Of a stretch of DNA of 64,000 bases, positions 8,191 through 16,983 are shown piece after piece. The translations under genes were made by a program, and so were the position numbers. Under the pieces are notes generated by a model. The model was not told the DNA's origin and did not search any database. It saw nothing but the letters and a program-made list of their open reading frames with translations. Origin of the DNA: Pseudomonadota bacterium (GTDB lineage: Bacteria > Pseudomonadota > Alphaproteobacteria > Rhizobiales > Xanthobacteraceae); NCBI GenBank assembly GCA_023404705.1, contig JAEYAU010000184.1, positions 9,154-73,153 of the forward strand, written 5' to 3'. Within the stretch, counting starts at the first letter, position 1. Each line of letters starts with the position of its first letter.

Positions 8191-8581
8191 ATGCATCTCC
8201 TGGGTCAGCGGCGCTGATGCCGCGTCCCGTCAAGCGGCAACCGAAGCGTTGGGTTCCTGACCCAACGACAATTGGTGCTATTTCACCAGTACGCGCGCGC
8301 AGGATGCGTGAAGCGAAGGCGCACGCCCCAGAGTTCCGCGCGTGCGCCTGTAGGGAAGTCGGATTAGAGACGCGCCGCGATTGCGTCAACGTCCGGGTGC
8401 TCCGTCACGAGTTGGGCAGCGGCCGATCGCGGACGCGAGACAGCGCGCCTCCGGAGCTCGTTGCGCCCATATATAACAGACCGGGCGCGTGCTTTGCGCG
8501 GTGAGCTTGCGTCGGCGCGCCGATGTGGCTGGAGCGCGCAAAATATGCTGGAATCGTTCTCCCCGCGAATGGGGCTTTGAC
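8191..8581. other. Gene-free stretch with an 8-bp inverted repeat at 8247-8267
   Basis: About 390 bases hold the leader of the leftward DUF1236 gene and the upstream region of the rightward Cys-rich gene. CGTTGGGT (8247-8254) and ACCCAACG (8260-8267) form a perfect stem around a 5-base loop in the DUF1236 leader. TATATAA at about 8470-8476 is a possible minus-10-like AT-rich element for the rightward gene. I see no conserved open frame or RNA gene here. Confidence 0.4.
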
Positions 8582-8944
8582 GTGACGACGATCCGCAGCG
8601 CCGATCGAGGGCCATCCGCACGACCGCCGTGCGAGCGTTGCGGGAGCGCAACGCGCCTGTTCCGGCGTGCCCCGCATCCGCGCCTGAAGCTGCCCTTCGA
8701 ACAATGGTCGTTCGAATGCGTCGCCTGCCATCACGTGCAGTCGCGCGCGATCCATCCGGACTGGACCCAGGGCGTCGTGATGTTCATGTGCCCGAAGGCG
8801 GAGCGGCCGATCGACAGCGGCATCGGCGCGGATCTCGATAATCTGCTGCAGATCCGCAACATCATCATCCCGGTCGACTGCCCCTACTGCAACGAGCTCC
8901 ACGAATTCGAGATCGTCGAAGGCTTCATCGACAGGCAGGCCTGA
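8582..8944 (+). CDS. Small cysteine-rich protein, hypothetical (zinc-ribbon-like)
   Basis: The product has 120 residues from the GTG at 8582 (VTTIRSADRG), preceded by GGGGCTTTGAC; a longer frame starts at ATG 8489. I do not recognise a named family. It has three C-x2-C pairs: CERC near residue 17, CVAC near residue 44 and CPYC near residue 100. It also has CHH immediately after the second pair and an acidic ending NELHEFEIVEGF. Spacing suggests a zinc-ribbon pair plus a third metal-binding knuckle. There is no signal peptide or membrane segment. Cytoplasmic metal-binding or nucleic-acid contact is possible. Confidence 0.6.
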   Translation: MTTIRSADRGPSARPPCERCGSATRLFRRAPHPRLKLPFEQWSFECVACHHVQSRAIHPDWTQGVVMFMCPKAERPIDSGIGADLDNLLQIRNIIIPVDCPYCNELHEFEIVEGFIDRQA

Positions 8945-8961
8945 CCGGTGCCGGAGATGCT

Positions 8962-9240
8962 TCAGCGCCAGCGGCGCGAGCCGCGCATCACGATCACGGC
9001 GCCGATGACCAGCTCGAAGCCGGCCGCAACGAGCGTGCCGAGCAGCGCGAGGAAGATCAGGCGGGAGTCGATCTCGACCGTGGAAAGCAGGTCGGCGCCG
9101 AAATGGCCGAAGCTCGCCATCAGGTCCTGGCCGTAATCCGCAAGGACCGAATGAATGATGACAAAGCTCGCGACGTTGAGTGCGGCGCCCAGGAAGGCGA
9201 TGATCGCCAACACGAAACCGAAGATCTTCAAGCCGCGCAT
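8962..9240 (-). CDS. Small two-TM membrane protein, hypothetical
   Basis: The 92-residue protein begins MRGLKIFGFVLAIIAFLGAA. Two long hydrophobic stretches (about residues 6-32 and 60-86) are separated by a soluble loop with DYGQDLMASFGHFGADLL. The tail is basic (RGSRRWR), predicting an inner-membrane protein. No family is recognised. It converges with the Cys-rich gene (18 bases apart) and diverges from the next membrane protein at 9379. Confidence 0.6.
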   Translation of the reverse strand: MRGLKIFGFVLAIIAFLGAALNVASFVIIHSVLADYGQDLMASFGHFGADLLSTVEIDSRLIFLALLGTLVAAGFELVIGAVIVMRGSRRWR

Positions 9241-9378
9241 CGCCTGCCCTGTCTCTGCCGAACCAGCGCGATTCAGGCCGGGATCCGCTATCGGATCAAG
9301 TCAGGGCAAGCCCGGACGGCGGCTCGAACCGGATGCCGGTCAGGGGCGACTTATCCGGTGGACACCCGAGCCCGCCCT

Positions 9379-9996
9379 ATGATCCCCGCCGCAGCGCCGC
9401 CCGAGAAAACCGTTCCGGACCAGGAGCATCCCGTCTTCCTGCGCGAGGGCCGCGGGCGCTTTGCCTTTCGGCTTTCTAACCAGGGCGTCAGACTGACGCA
9501 GGATGCGCTTGCCTGGAGCCATGACGGAGAAGAACGCCGCTACGCGTTCACCGAGATCACGACGATCCGCCTGCAAGTGATGCATGTGCACAAGAGCGGC
9601 GACGTCGGCACGTGCCAGATCCAGTTTCGCGACGGCCGGCTCCTCACCGTCAACGGCGGCTCGGCCTACGGCTTCGCCGACGACGCGCAGGCGCAAGCCT
9701 ACGCGGCGTTCGTCCGCGACCTGCATGCGCGGCTCGCAGCCGCGCGCATGACCACCATCCGCTATCTCGCGGGCAGCACCGAAAGCGCCCACACGACCGC
9801 TGCCGTCGTGATGGTGGTCGGCGCCCTGTTCTTCATCGGCGCGCCACTGGTGCTGCTGGTTATCGTGCCACGCTGGGAAGTGCTCGGGGCCCTCGCCGCC
9901 GGCGCCGCGTTGATCTGGCCGCTCTGGAGCAAGCTCGAGGCCAACCGGCCGCGCGGCTACACGCCGGACAGCGTCCCGGCCGAGCTCGTGCCCTGA
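9379..9996 (+). CDS. Membrane protein with N-terminal PH-like soluble domain, hypothetical
   Basis: The protein has 205 residues from the ATG at 9379 (MIPAAAPPEKTVPDQ); the frame is open to 9103 but the upstream part lacks protein character. Residues 1-130 are soluble, with a beta-rich pattern (LTQDALAWSHDGEERRYAFTEI, then IQFRDGRLLTVNGG) resembling small PH-like or DUF-type membrane-regulator domains. Two hydrophobic segments follow (AAVVMVVGALFFIGAPLVLL and LGALAAGAALIWPLW). No specific family is recognised. Orientation places it 65 bases before glk, but no functional link is evident. Confidence 0.6.
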   Translation: MIPAAAPPEKTVPDQEHPVFLREGRGRFAFRLSNQGVRLTQDALAWSHDGEERRYAFTEITTIRLQVMHVHKSGDVGTCQIQFRDGRLLTVNGGSAYGFADDAQAQAYAAFVRDLHARLAAARMTTIRYLAGSTESAHTTAAVVMVVGALFFIGAPLVLLVIVPRWEVLGALAAGAALIWPLWSKLEANRPRGYTPDSVPAELVP

Positions 9997-10060
9997 GGCG
10001 GTTGGGGCGGAACCGGCCGCGGACCACGCTATTATCCGGACGGGGCGCCGGGATTCAGGC

Positions 10061-11050
10061 ATGGCACGACAGGCACGCAGGACATCACCCGCGACCGCGA
10101 CAGCGCCGGTCGGGCTGGTGGGCGATATCGGCGGCACCAATGCGCGTTTCGCGCTGGTGCAGCCCGACGGCACGCTCGCGCGCGTGCGCGTGCTGGCGAC
10201 CGACGACTATCCGACCATTGCGGATGCGATCGCATTCTACTTCGCCAAGTTTCCCGACGAGCGGCCGGACCAGGCGGTGCTGGCGATCGCGGCACCCGTC
10301 ACGGGCGATCAGATCTCGATGACCAATCATCCGTGGCGCTTCTCGATCGAGGCGCTGCGTGGCGCGCTCGCGCTGCGGCGCCTGCGGGTCATCAACGATT
10401 TCGTCGCCAATGCGCTGGCGGTGCCGCGGCTGGCGCCGGCCGAGCGCCAGCAGGTCGGCTGCGGCACGGCGTTGGCCGATGCGCCGATCGGCATTCTCGG
10501 ACCCGGCTCCGGACTGGGCGTGAGCGCCCTTGTGCGCTCTGCGGAGACCTGGGTGCCGATCCAGGGCGAAGGCGGGCACGTCACCATGGCGCCGGCCGAC
10601 GCGCGGGAGAGTGAGGTGCTCGATCTCATGCGGCGGCGCTATGATCATGTCTCGGCCGAGCGCGTGCTGTGCGGCGCCGGGCTGGTCAACCTCTACAATG
10701 CGCTATGCGAGATCGACGGCGTGCGCGCCGCGCCGCTGACGGCCGCACAGGTCACCGATCCGCGCACCGAGGCCGAGGATCCGCACGCGCGGGCCGCGAC
10801 CGAGATGTTCTGCGCCATGCTGGGCACGGTCGCGGGCAATCTCGCGCTCACGCTCGGCGCGCAGGGCGGCATCTATATCGCGGGCGGCATCGTGCCGCGG
10901 CTCGGCGCAGCCTTCGCGGAGTCGTCGTTCCGCGCACGCTTCGAGGCCAAGGGACGCTTCCGCGACTACCTCGCGGCGATCCCGACCTTCGTGATCACGC
11001 GTAGCGAGCCGGCCCTGCTCGGTGCTGCGAGCCTGCTCGATCCCGCCTGA
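10061..11050 (+). CDS. glk: Glucokinase
   Basis: ATP-dependent phosphorylation of glucose to glucose 6-phosphate in the cytoplasm. The 329-residue product fits the Glk (proteobacterial glucokinase) family. The phosphate-1 motif is VGDIGGTNARFAL near the N-terminus. FVANALAVPRL contains the usual FxANA element, and LGPGSGLGVS and PIQGEGGHVTMAP carry the sugar-binding and base-catalysis region. FCAMLGTVAGNLALTLGAQGGIYIAGGIVPRL is the C-terminal nucleotide-site block. ATG at 10061 gives an N-tail of about 14 residues (MARQARRTSPATAT). Glycogen genes about 7 kb away would supply substrate via glucan breakdown, though they are not in the same operon. Confidence 0.93.
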   Translation: MARQARRTSPATATAPVGLVGDIGGTNARFALVQPDGTLARVRVLATDDYPTIADAIAFYFAKFPDERPDQAVLAIAAPVTGDQISMTNHPWRFSIEALRGALALRRLRVINDFVANALAVPRLAPAERQQVGCGTALADAPIGILGPGSGLGVSALVRSAETWVPIQGEGGHVTMAPADARESEVLDLMRRRYDHVSAERVLCGAGLVNLYNALCEIDGVRAAPLTAAQVTDPRTEAEDPHARAATEMFCAMLGTVAGNLALTLGAQGGIYIAGGIVPRLGAAFAESSFRARFEAKGRFRDYLAAIPTFVITRSEPALLGAASLLDPA

Positions 11051-11101
11051 CGCGGAACTTCGCTGCCCTGCTGTCGTTTAATGCACGACACAGGTGTGAA
11101 A

Positions 11102-12241
11102 ATGCGACCTTCTGTGATTCTTTGTCTGCTCGGCGCGGCGCTGGCGGTGAACCCCGCGGCCGCGAAGGATGCGCCGCTCACGGCTGAAGCCGTCAACACG
11201 GCGCAATTCGCGCCGGCGCCGGGGAAGAAAGCCGAGAAGGCGAAGAACGAAAAGACACAGGCGAAGAAACAACCCGCCAAGCTCGATCCGCTGGTGATGA
11301 AGGCGCAAGTGCTGCTCGCACGGGCGCGCTTCTCGCCGGGCCAGATCGACGCCAAGGACGGCACCAATTTCCAGAAGGCGCTCGCAGCCTTCCAGCAGGC
11401 GAACGGCCTCACGCCCACGGGCGCGCTCGATGCCGACACCTGGGCCCGCCTCGCGCCGACGGATGATGTGGTGATCCGTTACACGATCAGCAAAGACGAC
11501 GTCGAAGGGCCCTTCGTGAAGCGCATCCCGAAGGACTACCGCGAGATGAGCAAGCTGCCGCGCCTCGGCTATCACACGCCGCGCGAGCTGCTGGCCGAGA
11601 AATTCCACATCTCGGAGGACGTACTCGTCACGCTGAACAAGGGCAAGAAGCTCGAGGCCGGCAGCGAGATCATGGTGGCCAATGTGCCGCCGCTCGATGG
11701 CGAGCTCGTCGGCCTCGGTCGCGCGCAGGCGAAGCACAACGGCAAGCGCAACGAGACGGGCGACGGTACGCGCGTCGAGATCAACAAGAGCGAGCGCGCG
11801 ATGCGCGTGTTCGCCGCGGACGGCAAGCTCGCCGCCTACTTCCCGATCTCCATCGGCAGCGAGGACAAGCCGGCGCCGAGCGGCCGCGTCGAGGTGAAAT
11901 ACGTCTCGCCCAATCCGGTCTACCGCTACGACCCGCGCTACGCCTTCAAGGGCCAGACCGCCAAGGAGCCCGTGAAGGTGAAGCCGGGACCGAACAATCC
12001 GGTCGGCCTCGTCTGGATCGCGCTCTCGGCCGACAGCTACGGCCTGCACGGAACGCCGGCGCCCGAGAACATCAGCAAGACCGAGTCGCATGGCTGCGTG
12101 CGGCTCACCAACTGGGACGCGATCGCGCTGGCGAAGCTGGTGCGCAAGGGGACGCCGGTTGATTTCATCGACGGGAACGGCAACGAGGCCGCGCCTGCTC
12201 CCGTGCCGCAAGCGATGAGCGACAGGCCAAGACGCCGCTGA
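11102..12241 (+). CDS. L,D-transpeptidase with peptidoglycan-binding domain
   Basis: Crosslinks peptidoglycan (3-3 bonds) or anchors proteins in the periplasm. It has 379 residues from the ATG at 11102; an in-frame ATG at 11081 is less likely because the signal peptide begins at MRPSVILCLLGAALAV, cleaved around AAA-KD. A Lys/Ala-rich linker follows, then a PG_binding_1 domain (about 62-118), a LysM-like or linker region, and a YkuD catalytic domain (about 220-355). The catalytic motif is HGTP (His 316), then SHGCVRLTN with nucleophile Cys 332. The C-terminus is Arg-rich. Length is normal for the ErfK/YbiS-type. Confidence 0.92.
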   Translation: MRPSVILCLLGAALAVNPAAAKDAPLTAEAVNTAQFAPAPGKKAEKAKNEKTQAKKQPAKLDPLVMKAQVLLARARFSPGQIDAKDGTNFQKALAAFQQANGLTPTGALDADTWARLAPTDDVVIRYTISKDDVEGPFVKRIPKDYREMSKLPRLGYHTPRELLAEKFHISEDVLVTLNKGKKLEAGSEIMVANVPPLDGELVGLGRAQAKHNGKRNETGDGTRVEINKSERAMRVFAADGKLAAYFPISIGSEDKPAPSGRVEVKYVSPNPVYRYDPRYAFKGQTAKEPVKVKPGPNNPVGLVWIALSADSYGLHGTPAPENISKTESHGCVRLTNWDAIALAKLVRKGTPVDFIDGNGNEAAPAPVPQAMSDRPRRR

Positions 12242-12509
12242 AGGTAGGCGGTTCGAACCACTGATCGTCACCGCGCTGTTGCTGCATGACGTGAGACCCG
12301 TATTCCCCCATTCCTGATACGGATATAGTCCGCGCCGGATCGGCCCCTCCCGGCCGGATTCGATTCAATTGTCCCATCCGGAGCCAGGACCGGCCGCGCG
12401 GCGGCCCTTTTCTTCCCGGAACGCCAGCCGCGAACGGAGGCACGCCGGTGCGCGTTGATACGAGTTCGGCCGCGCCCGGATTGCGGCACAAGCAGGCAAA
12501 GCGTGGCTG

Positions 12510-14402
12510 ATGGCTGAGACCACTCTCGACGGCGAAAGCAGCGACGCTCACGGCGGCTTCTGGGCGCTCACCCTGGGCAGCGTCGGCGTCGTCTATGGCG
12601 ATATCGGCACCAGCCCGCTCTACGCCTTCCGCGAAGCCCTGCATGCCGCGGTCGGCGACGGACCGGCGACCCCGGAAGCGGTGTTCGGGATTCTCTCGCT
12701 CATCCTCTGGGCGCTGATCGTCGTCGTCACGCTGAAATACGTGCTGCTGCTGCTGCGTATCGACAACAACGGCGAAGGCGGCACGCTCTCGCTCACCGCG
12801 CTCGCCTATCGGGCGCTCGGCCGGCGCGGCGGCATCGTGTTCCTGCTCGGTGTCATCGGTGCCGCCATGTTCTATGCGGACTCGCTGATCACGCCGGCGA
12901 TCTCGGTGCTCTCCGCGGTGGAAGGCCTGAAGCTGGTGGCGCCGCGCTTCCAGGACTACGTCGTGCCGATCGCGATCGGCATCCTTGTCGGGCTGTTCGC
13001 CGTGCAGCAGCGCGGCACCGCGCGGGTCGCAGCCTTTTTCGGACCGGTCATGCTGATCTGGTTCGCCACGCTGGCCGTCTCGGGGCTCGTGCATATCGCG
13101 GATGCGCCGGGCATTCTCGCCGCGCTCAATCCGTATTATGCGGCGCGCTTCCTGGTGGAGCACGGCGGCATCTCCCTGGTGACCGTGGGGCTGGTCTTCC
13201 TCGCGGTGACGGGCGGCGAGGCGCTCTATGCGGATCTCGGCCACTTCGGCCGCAAGCCGATCCAGACGGCCTGGCTCGGCCTCGTGCTGCCGTCACTGGT
13301 GCTGAATTATTTCGGCCAGGGCGCGCTGGTGCTCGCCAATCCGGGCACCGCCTCGAGCCCGTTCTATCACCTGGTCTCCGAAAACCTGCTGCCCGCGCTG
13401 ATCGTGCTGGCCACCGCCGCGACGATCATCGCGAGCCAGGCCGTGATCACAGGCGCCTACTCGCTCACTCAGCAGGCGATCCAGCTCGGCCTCTTGCCGC
13501 GCTTCGAGATCCGCTACACCTCGGAAGGCCAGAAGGGACAGATCTACATCCCGCGCGTGAACCACATCATGCTGATCGGCGTGCTGCTGCTCGTGATCCT
13601 GTTCGGGACCTCGAGCAAGCTCGCTTCGGCCTACGGCATCGCGGTGGCGACCACCATGCTCGTGGACGGCCTGCTCGCCTTCCTGGTGATCTGGAAGCTG
13701 TGGCGCTGGCGCCCGGCCACGGCCGCGCTGCTGGTGGCGCCGCTCGTGCTCGTCGATACGGGCTTCTTCGCAGCCAACCTCCTGAAGATCGTCGAGTACG
13801 CTTGGCTACCGCTGGTGTTCGGCATCTGCATGGTGGTGCTGATCGCCACGTGGCAGAGCGGCACGTCGATCCTGCGCCAGAAGACGCGGCGCAGCGAGGT
13901 GCCGCTCGATTCCCTGGTGCGCAGCCTGGAGCGCAAGCCGCCGCCGATCGTGCCCGGCATGGCCGTGTTCCTCACCTCGGATCCGGACTACGCGCCGACC
14001 GCGCTGCTGCACAATCTCAAGCACAACAAGGTGCTGCACGAGCGCAACGTCATTCTCACCATCGAGACCGCCGACGCGCCGCGCTGTCCCGAGACGTCGC
14101 GCGTGAAGCTGCACCCGCTGAGCGAGCGCTTCATGACGCTGACCCTGACCTTCGGGTTCATGGAAGCGCCGAACGTGCCGAAGGGTCTCGCGATCGCGCG
14201 CAAGCAGGGCTTCAAGTTCGACATCATGTCGACGTCGTTCTATCTCTCGCGCCGCTCGCTCAAGCCGGCCGCCGAATCCGGCATGCCGCTCTGGCAGGAC
14301 CGTCTGTTCATCGCCATGGCGCGCAGCGCCAGCGATGCCTCCGACTTCTTCCAGATCCCGACCGGGCGCGTGGTGGAGATTGGCACGCAAGTGACGGTGT
14401 GA
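12510..14402 (+). CDS. kup: Low-affinity potassium transporter Kup
   Basis: K+/H+ symport across the inner membrane. The 630-residue protein has the Kup signature GVVYGDIGTSPLYAFREA near residue 25, about 12 hydrophobic segments in the first 450 residues, and family blocks NNGEGGTLSLTALAYR, FYADSLITPAISVLSAVEGL and GGEALYADLGHFGRKPIQ. The C-terminal cytoplasmic domain includes PGMAVFLTSDPDYAPTALLH. Length is the usual 620-650. A 268-base leader precedes it without a gene; I saw no recognisable riboswitch. It is followed directly by palindromic repeat B. Confidence 0.95.
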   Translation: MAETTLDGESSDAHGGFWALTLGSVGVVYGDIGTSPLYAFREALHAAVGDGPATPEAVFGILSLILWALIVVVTLKYVLLLLRIDNNGEGGTLSLTALAYRALGRRGGIVFLLGVIGAAMFYADSLITPAISVLSAVEGLKLVAPRFQDYVVPIAIGILVGLFAVQQRGTARVAAFFGPVMLIWFATLAVSGLVHIADAPGILAALNPYYAARFLVEHGGISLVTVGLVFLAVTGGEALYADLGHFGRKPIQTAWLGLVLPSLVLNYFGQGALVLANPGTASSPFYHLVSENLLPALIVLATAATIIASQAVITGAYSLTQQAIQLGLLPRFEIRYTSEGQKGQIYIPRVNHIMLIGVLLLVILFGTSSKLASAYGIAVATTMLVDGLLAFLVIWKLWRWRPATAALLVAPLVLVDTGFFAANLLKIVEYAWLPLVFGICMVVLIATWQSGTSILRQKTRRSEVPLDSLVRSLERKPPPIVPGMAVFLTSDPDYAPTALLHNLKHNKVLHERNVILTIETADAPRCPETSRVKLHPLSERFMTLTLTFGFMEAPNVPKGLAIARKQGFKFDIMSTSFYLSRRSLKPAAESGMPLWQDRLFIAMARSASDASDFFQIPTGRVVEIGTQVTV

Positions 14403-14432
14403 GGGCGGGCGGCGTGGCCTCAGGATCGCTTC

Positions 14433-14590
14433 GTAGGGTGGGCAGCGCGCCTTCTCGGCGCTTCCACACACGATCATTCCGAGCGCGATGCCCACGCGCG
14501 CTGACTCGCGACTCAGCACGCGTGGGCAAAATCGCTTTCGAGGGGCATCCTAACCCGAAGTGTGAGTGCGGGCGATTTTGCCCACCCTAC
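14433..14590. repeat. Palindromic intergenic repeat, copy B (GTAGGGTGGGC...GCCCACCCTAC)
   Basis: Perfect 11-base outer arms GTAGGGTGGGC and GCCCACCCTAC are separated by about 136 bases. Inner segments include CGATGCCCACGCGCG and CACGCGTGGGCAAAATCG, which pair with each other. It lies between the convergent kup and LLM-monooxygenase genes and could end both transcripts. It shares the GTAGGG...CCCTAC frame with copies A and C. Confidence 0.8.
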
Positions 14591-14600
14591 GGCTTTATTG

Positions 14601-15674
14601 CTACGCGGCTCGCGCCTTGTGCGCGCCTTCGAAGGCAGGCGCCACTTCGGTCATGAAGCGGGCCATCTCGTCCTTCACCTGGGCGTGCGGCTTGAGGCCG
14701 ACATTGAAGTAGAGGATCACCTCGGAGAAGCCCGCCGCCTCGACCTTCTTCAAGGTCTCGGTGATGCGCGCGGAATTGCCGACCAGCACGGAGTTCTCGG
14801 TCAGGTCCTCGGGCTTCACCTTCTGCAGCCGCTCCACCATGTCGATGAAATAGCGGTAGCTCGGCGGCGCGGTCTTGGGATCGCCCGGGAAGGCTGGGAT
14901 CACGCATTCCTTGTAGTAGCGGATCTGGCGCGCACGCTGCGCGGCCTCCTCACCGGGCGTGTCGGCGAAATGCGTGAAGTAGCTGCACATCAAGCGGCCC
15001 GGCTTGGTGCCGAACTTCGCGCAGGACTCGTGATAGAGGTCCGCCACCTGCTTGAGCCCGCCGAAGCTCATCGCAGCCGCGAAGGGTGCGACGATCAGTC
15101 CGCAGCCGAGACGCGCCGCGAGCTCGATCGAGGGCTTGGAGAACGAGGCGACGTAAGCCGGCAGCGGCCGCTGCACCGGCTTCGGCGTGATGCGCACGTC
15201 CTCGAAGGAATAGTGCTTGCCGCGATGGGTGATGCGGCCGTCCTCGGACCAGAGCCGGCGCACCAGCTCCATCCCTTCCTCGAAGATCGACTGGTTGTCC
15301 GCGAACGAGACGTGGAAGGGATCGTATTCGCGCTTGTCGTAGCCGCGCCCGGCCGCGAAATCGACACGGCCGTTGGAGAGAAGGTCGAGCGTCGCCCATT
15401 GCTCGGCGACACGGATCGGATGATGCAGCGGCAACACGGTCACGGCCGGCGCGAGGCGGATGTGCTTGGTGCGCGCCGCGATATAGGCGAGCACGAGGTC
15501 CGGACAGGAGAGCACGCCGAGCGAGTTGAAGTGATGCTCGCCGATCCAGGCCGAATGCATGCCGAGCTCGTCGGCATAGAGCGCCTCGGCCGTGATGTCG
15601 GCGACGAACTGGTTCGGCGAGCGAGTGTTGTTCTCGTAGTGGTTATCGCTGAGCGTGAAGTAGCCGAACTCCAT
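14601..15674 (-). CDS. LLM-class flavin-dependent monooxygenase (luciferase-like)
   Basis: The 357-residue TIM-barrel oxidoreductase uses reduced FMN and O2. Family blocks are MEFGYFTL at the start, WIGEHHFN (luciferase-type E-H-H-F), LAPAVTVLPLHHPIRVAEQWATLDLLSNGRVDF, GRGYDKREYDPF and YVASFSKPSIELAARLG. Length matches bacterial luciferase-family proteins. The flavin reductase gene lies 26 bases upstream in the same direction and would supply FMNH2, so the two form a two-component monooxygenase. The substrate cannot be read from sequence. A divergent MarR gene is the likely regulator. Confidence 0.9.
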   Translation of the reverse strand: MEFGYFTLSDNHYENNTRSPNQFVADITAEALYADELGMHSAWIGEHHFNSLGVLSCPDLVLAYIAARTKHIRLAPAVTVLPLHHPIRVAEQWATLDLLSNGRVDFAAGRGYDKREYDPFHVSFADNQSIFEEGMELVRRLWSEDGRITHRGKHYSFEDVRITPKPVQRPLPAYVASFSKPSIELAARLGCGLIVAPFAAAMSFGGLKQVADLYHESCAKFGTKPGRLMCSYFTHFADTPGEEAAQRARQIRYYKECVIPAFPGDPKTAPPSYRYFIDMVERLQKVKPEDLTENSVLVGNSARITETLKKVEAAGFSEVILYFNVGLKPHAQVKDEMARFMTEVAPAFEGAHKARAA

Positions 15675-15700
15675 GACGTCCTCCCGTATTCGTTGTTATG

Positions 15701-16210
15701 TCATCCGCCGATCGACACGACCCAGTCGACGCCCTCGCCCAGGCCCACAGTATAGCGGCCATCCTGGTAGAGCAGCGGCGTGACGGTGTCGCTGACCCGC
15801 ACGTCGGCGACCTTGCCGACCACGATCGAATGGGTCGCGTAGGGAAATACCGCGTCGACCGCGCAGAACAGGTTGGCCTGCGCGGGCTCGAGGCAAGGCA
15901 CGCCTTCACGCTCGCCCCACGCGCCGCAGCCGAATCGATCCTCGCCGGCGCGACCGCCGCCGAAGGCCTGAGCGAGCTCGGCCTGGTCCGCATGGAGGAT
16001 GTTGAGGCAGAAGCGACGCGCCGCGAGCACGGGATCGTGCAGCGAAGCCGCGCGGTTGACGCAGACCAGCAGCGAGGGCGGCTCGACCGAGAGCGAGGTC
16101 ACGGCCGTCGCCGTCATGCCGAAGCGCCGGCCCTGCCACGCGGTCGTCACCACCGAGACGGCGCTGGTCATGGTGCGCATGGCGCGGCGGAATGCAGCTT
16201 GCTGGGTCAT
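15701..16210 (-). CDS. Flavin reductase (HpaC/DIM6-NTAB family)
   Basis: NAD(P)H-dependent reduction of FMN for the neighbouring LLM monooxygenase. It has 169 residues from the ATG at 16210 (MTQQAAFRRAMRTMTSAVSV); the open frame to 16300 runs through the divergent promoter and is not used. Typical blocks are FRRAMRTMTSAVSVVTT, MTATAVTSLSVEPPSLLVCVN and FCLNILHADQAELAQAF, with SIVVGKVADVRVSD near the C-terminus. It is cytoplasmic, of normal length for the flavin-reductase-like domain family, and operonic with the LLM gene. Confidence 0.9.
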   Translation of the reverse strand: MTQQAAFRRAMRTMTSAVSVVTTAWQGRRFGMTATAVTSLSVEPPSLLVCVNRAASLHDPVLAARRFCLNILHADQAELAQAFGGGRAGEDRFGCGAWGEREGVPCLEPAQANLFCAVDAVFPYATHSIVVGKVADVRVSDTVTPLLYQDGRYTVGLGEGVDWVVSIGG

Positions 16211-16248
16211 CGGGGTGACTCCGGACCCGGGGAGTATGGAGTGCTTTC

Positions 16249-16267
16249 GCAACTGTTGCAAATGCAA
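16249..16267. promoter_or_regulatory. Overlapping inverted repeats in the MarR / flavin-reductase divergent region
   Basis: GCAACTGTTGC (16249-16259) is an 11-base palindrome, and TTGCAAATGCAA (16256-16267) is a second inverted repeat (TTGCA-N2-TGCAA) overlapping it by four bases. They lie about 40 bases before the flavin-reductase start. MarR dimers bind such 16-20-base palindromes, so this is the likely operator of the divergent gene pair. TTGACA at 16321 is a possible minus-35 for marR. Confidence 0.5.
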
Positions 16268-16376
16268 TAGTCTGGAGTGAGCTGGAAATCGTTGCTGCAC
16301 TGCACGGGCATGCCCCGAAATTGACAGGTCGGCGGATCGCGTGGGACGTCTCGCCGACGATTATTCGAGACCCGAC

Positions 16377-16820
16377 ATGGCGCGCCCCAAGACCCTCGAC
16401 CTCGCCGACTATCTGCCCTACCTGATCAACCGTGTCGGCGCCGCGCTGGTCGCGCGCTTCTCGGCGGAAGCGCTGGACGCGCACGGGCTCAGCATCGCGA
16501 CTTGGCGCGTACTGGTCACGCTCTCGCAAATGGGGCCGCTGCGGCAGATCGATCTCGCGGCGCACACCAGCATCGACGTCTCGACGCTCTCGCGCCTGGT
16601 CACGCGCCTCGTGCAACAGGGCTTGGTCACGCGCGCACGCTCGGCCAACAGCAATCGCGAGGTCACGGTGCAGGTCACCGCCAAGGCCGAGAAGCTGATC
16701 GCCGAGCTGATCCCGATCGCGCACCGCCTGGAGCGCACCGCCATGGCGGGCCTCTCGGCCAGCGAGCTGCGGCAAGTGAAGGACTCTCTGCGGAAGATCT
16801 ACGGCAATCTCACGCGCTGA
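16377..16820 (+). CDS. MarR-family transcriptional regulator
   Basis: It has 147 residues from the ATG at 16377 (MARPKTLDLADYLPYLINRV); a longer frame begins at 16341. The winged helix-turn-helix is visible as ATWRVLVTLSQMGPLRQIDLAAHTSIDVSTLSRLVTRL followed by the wing region with SANSNREVTVQVT. The LEHRLERT-like dimerisation helices flank it. It is cytoplasmic. It is divergent from the flavin-reductase / LLM operon with a 166-base shared region that holds two inverted repeats, so it is probably a ligand-responsive repressor of that operon. Confidence 0.92.
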   Translation: MARPKTLDLADYLPYLINRVGAALVARFSAEALDAHGLSIATWRVLVTLSQMGPLRQIDLAAHTSIDVSTLSRLVTRLVQQGLVTRARSANSNREVTVQVTAKAEKLIAELIPIAHRLERTAMAGLSASELRQVKDSLRKIYGNLTR

Positions 16821-16927
16821 TCGGCCAAGGCCCGGAACCGACACGGGTTTCCGAGGAAAACCGCCGCTTCGAAAAAATCTTGCGCCACCTGTCGGCACGG
16901 CTCCCCCGCCCACGTCTTCCAGGCGAA

Positions 16928-16950
16928 GGGCCGCGGTCCCGCCGCGGCCC
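16928..16950 (+). terminator. GC-rich hairpin between marR and the NTF2-like gene
   Basis: A perfect 9-bp stem GGGCCGCGG / CCGCGGCCC with a TCCCG loop lies 108 bases after the marR stop and 34 bases before the next start codon. No T-run follows. It may be a weak terminator or a leader structure for the downstream gene. Confidence 0.45.
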
Positions 16951-16983
16951 CTGTCACCGTCTGTCAGTAAGGGGAGAGAGACA

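Noticed and set aside
8312..8337. GGAAC-N17-CGCT on the minus strand as a general-stress (EcfG) promoter of the DUF1236 gene
   Set aside because: Minus-10 is CGCT, not CGTT, and it is more than 120 bases from the start codon; too weak to call.
12242..12509. Possible riboswitch upstream of kup
   Set aside because: Only scattered short inverted repeats (for example CCCTCCCGGCCGG); no recognisable c-di-AMP or other conserved core.
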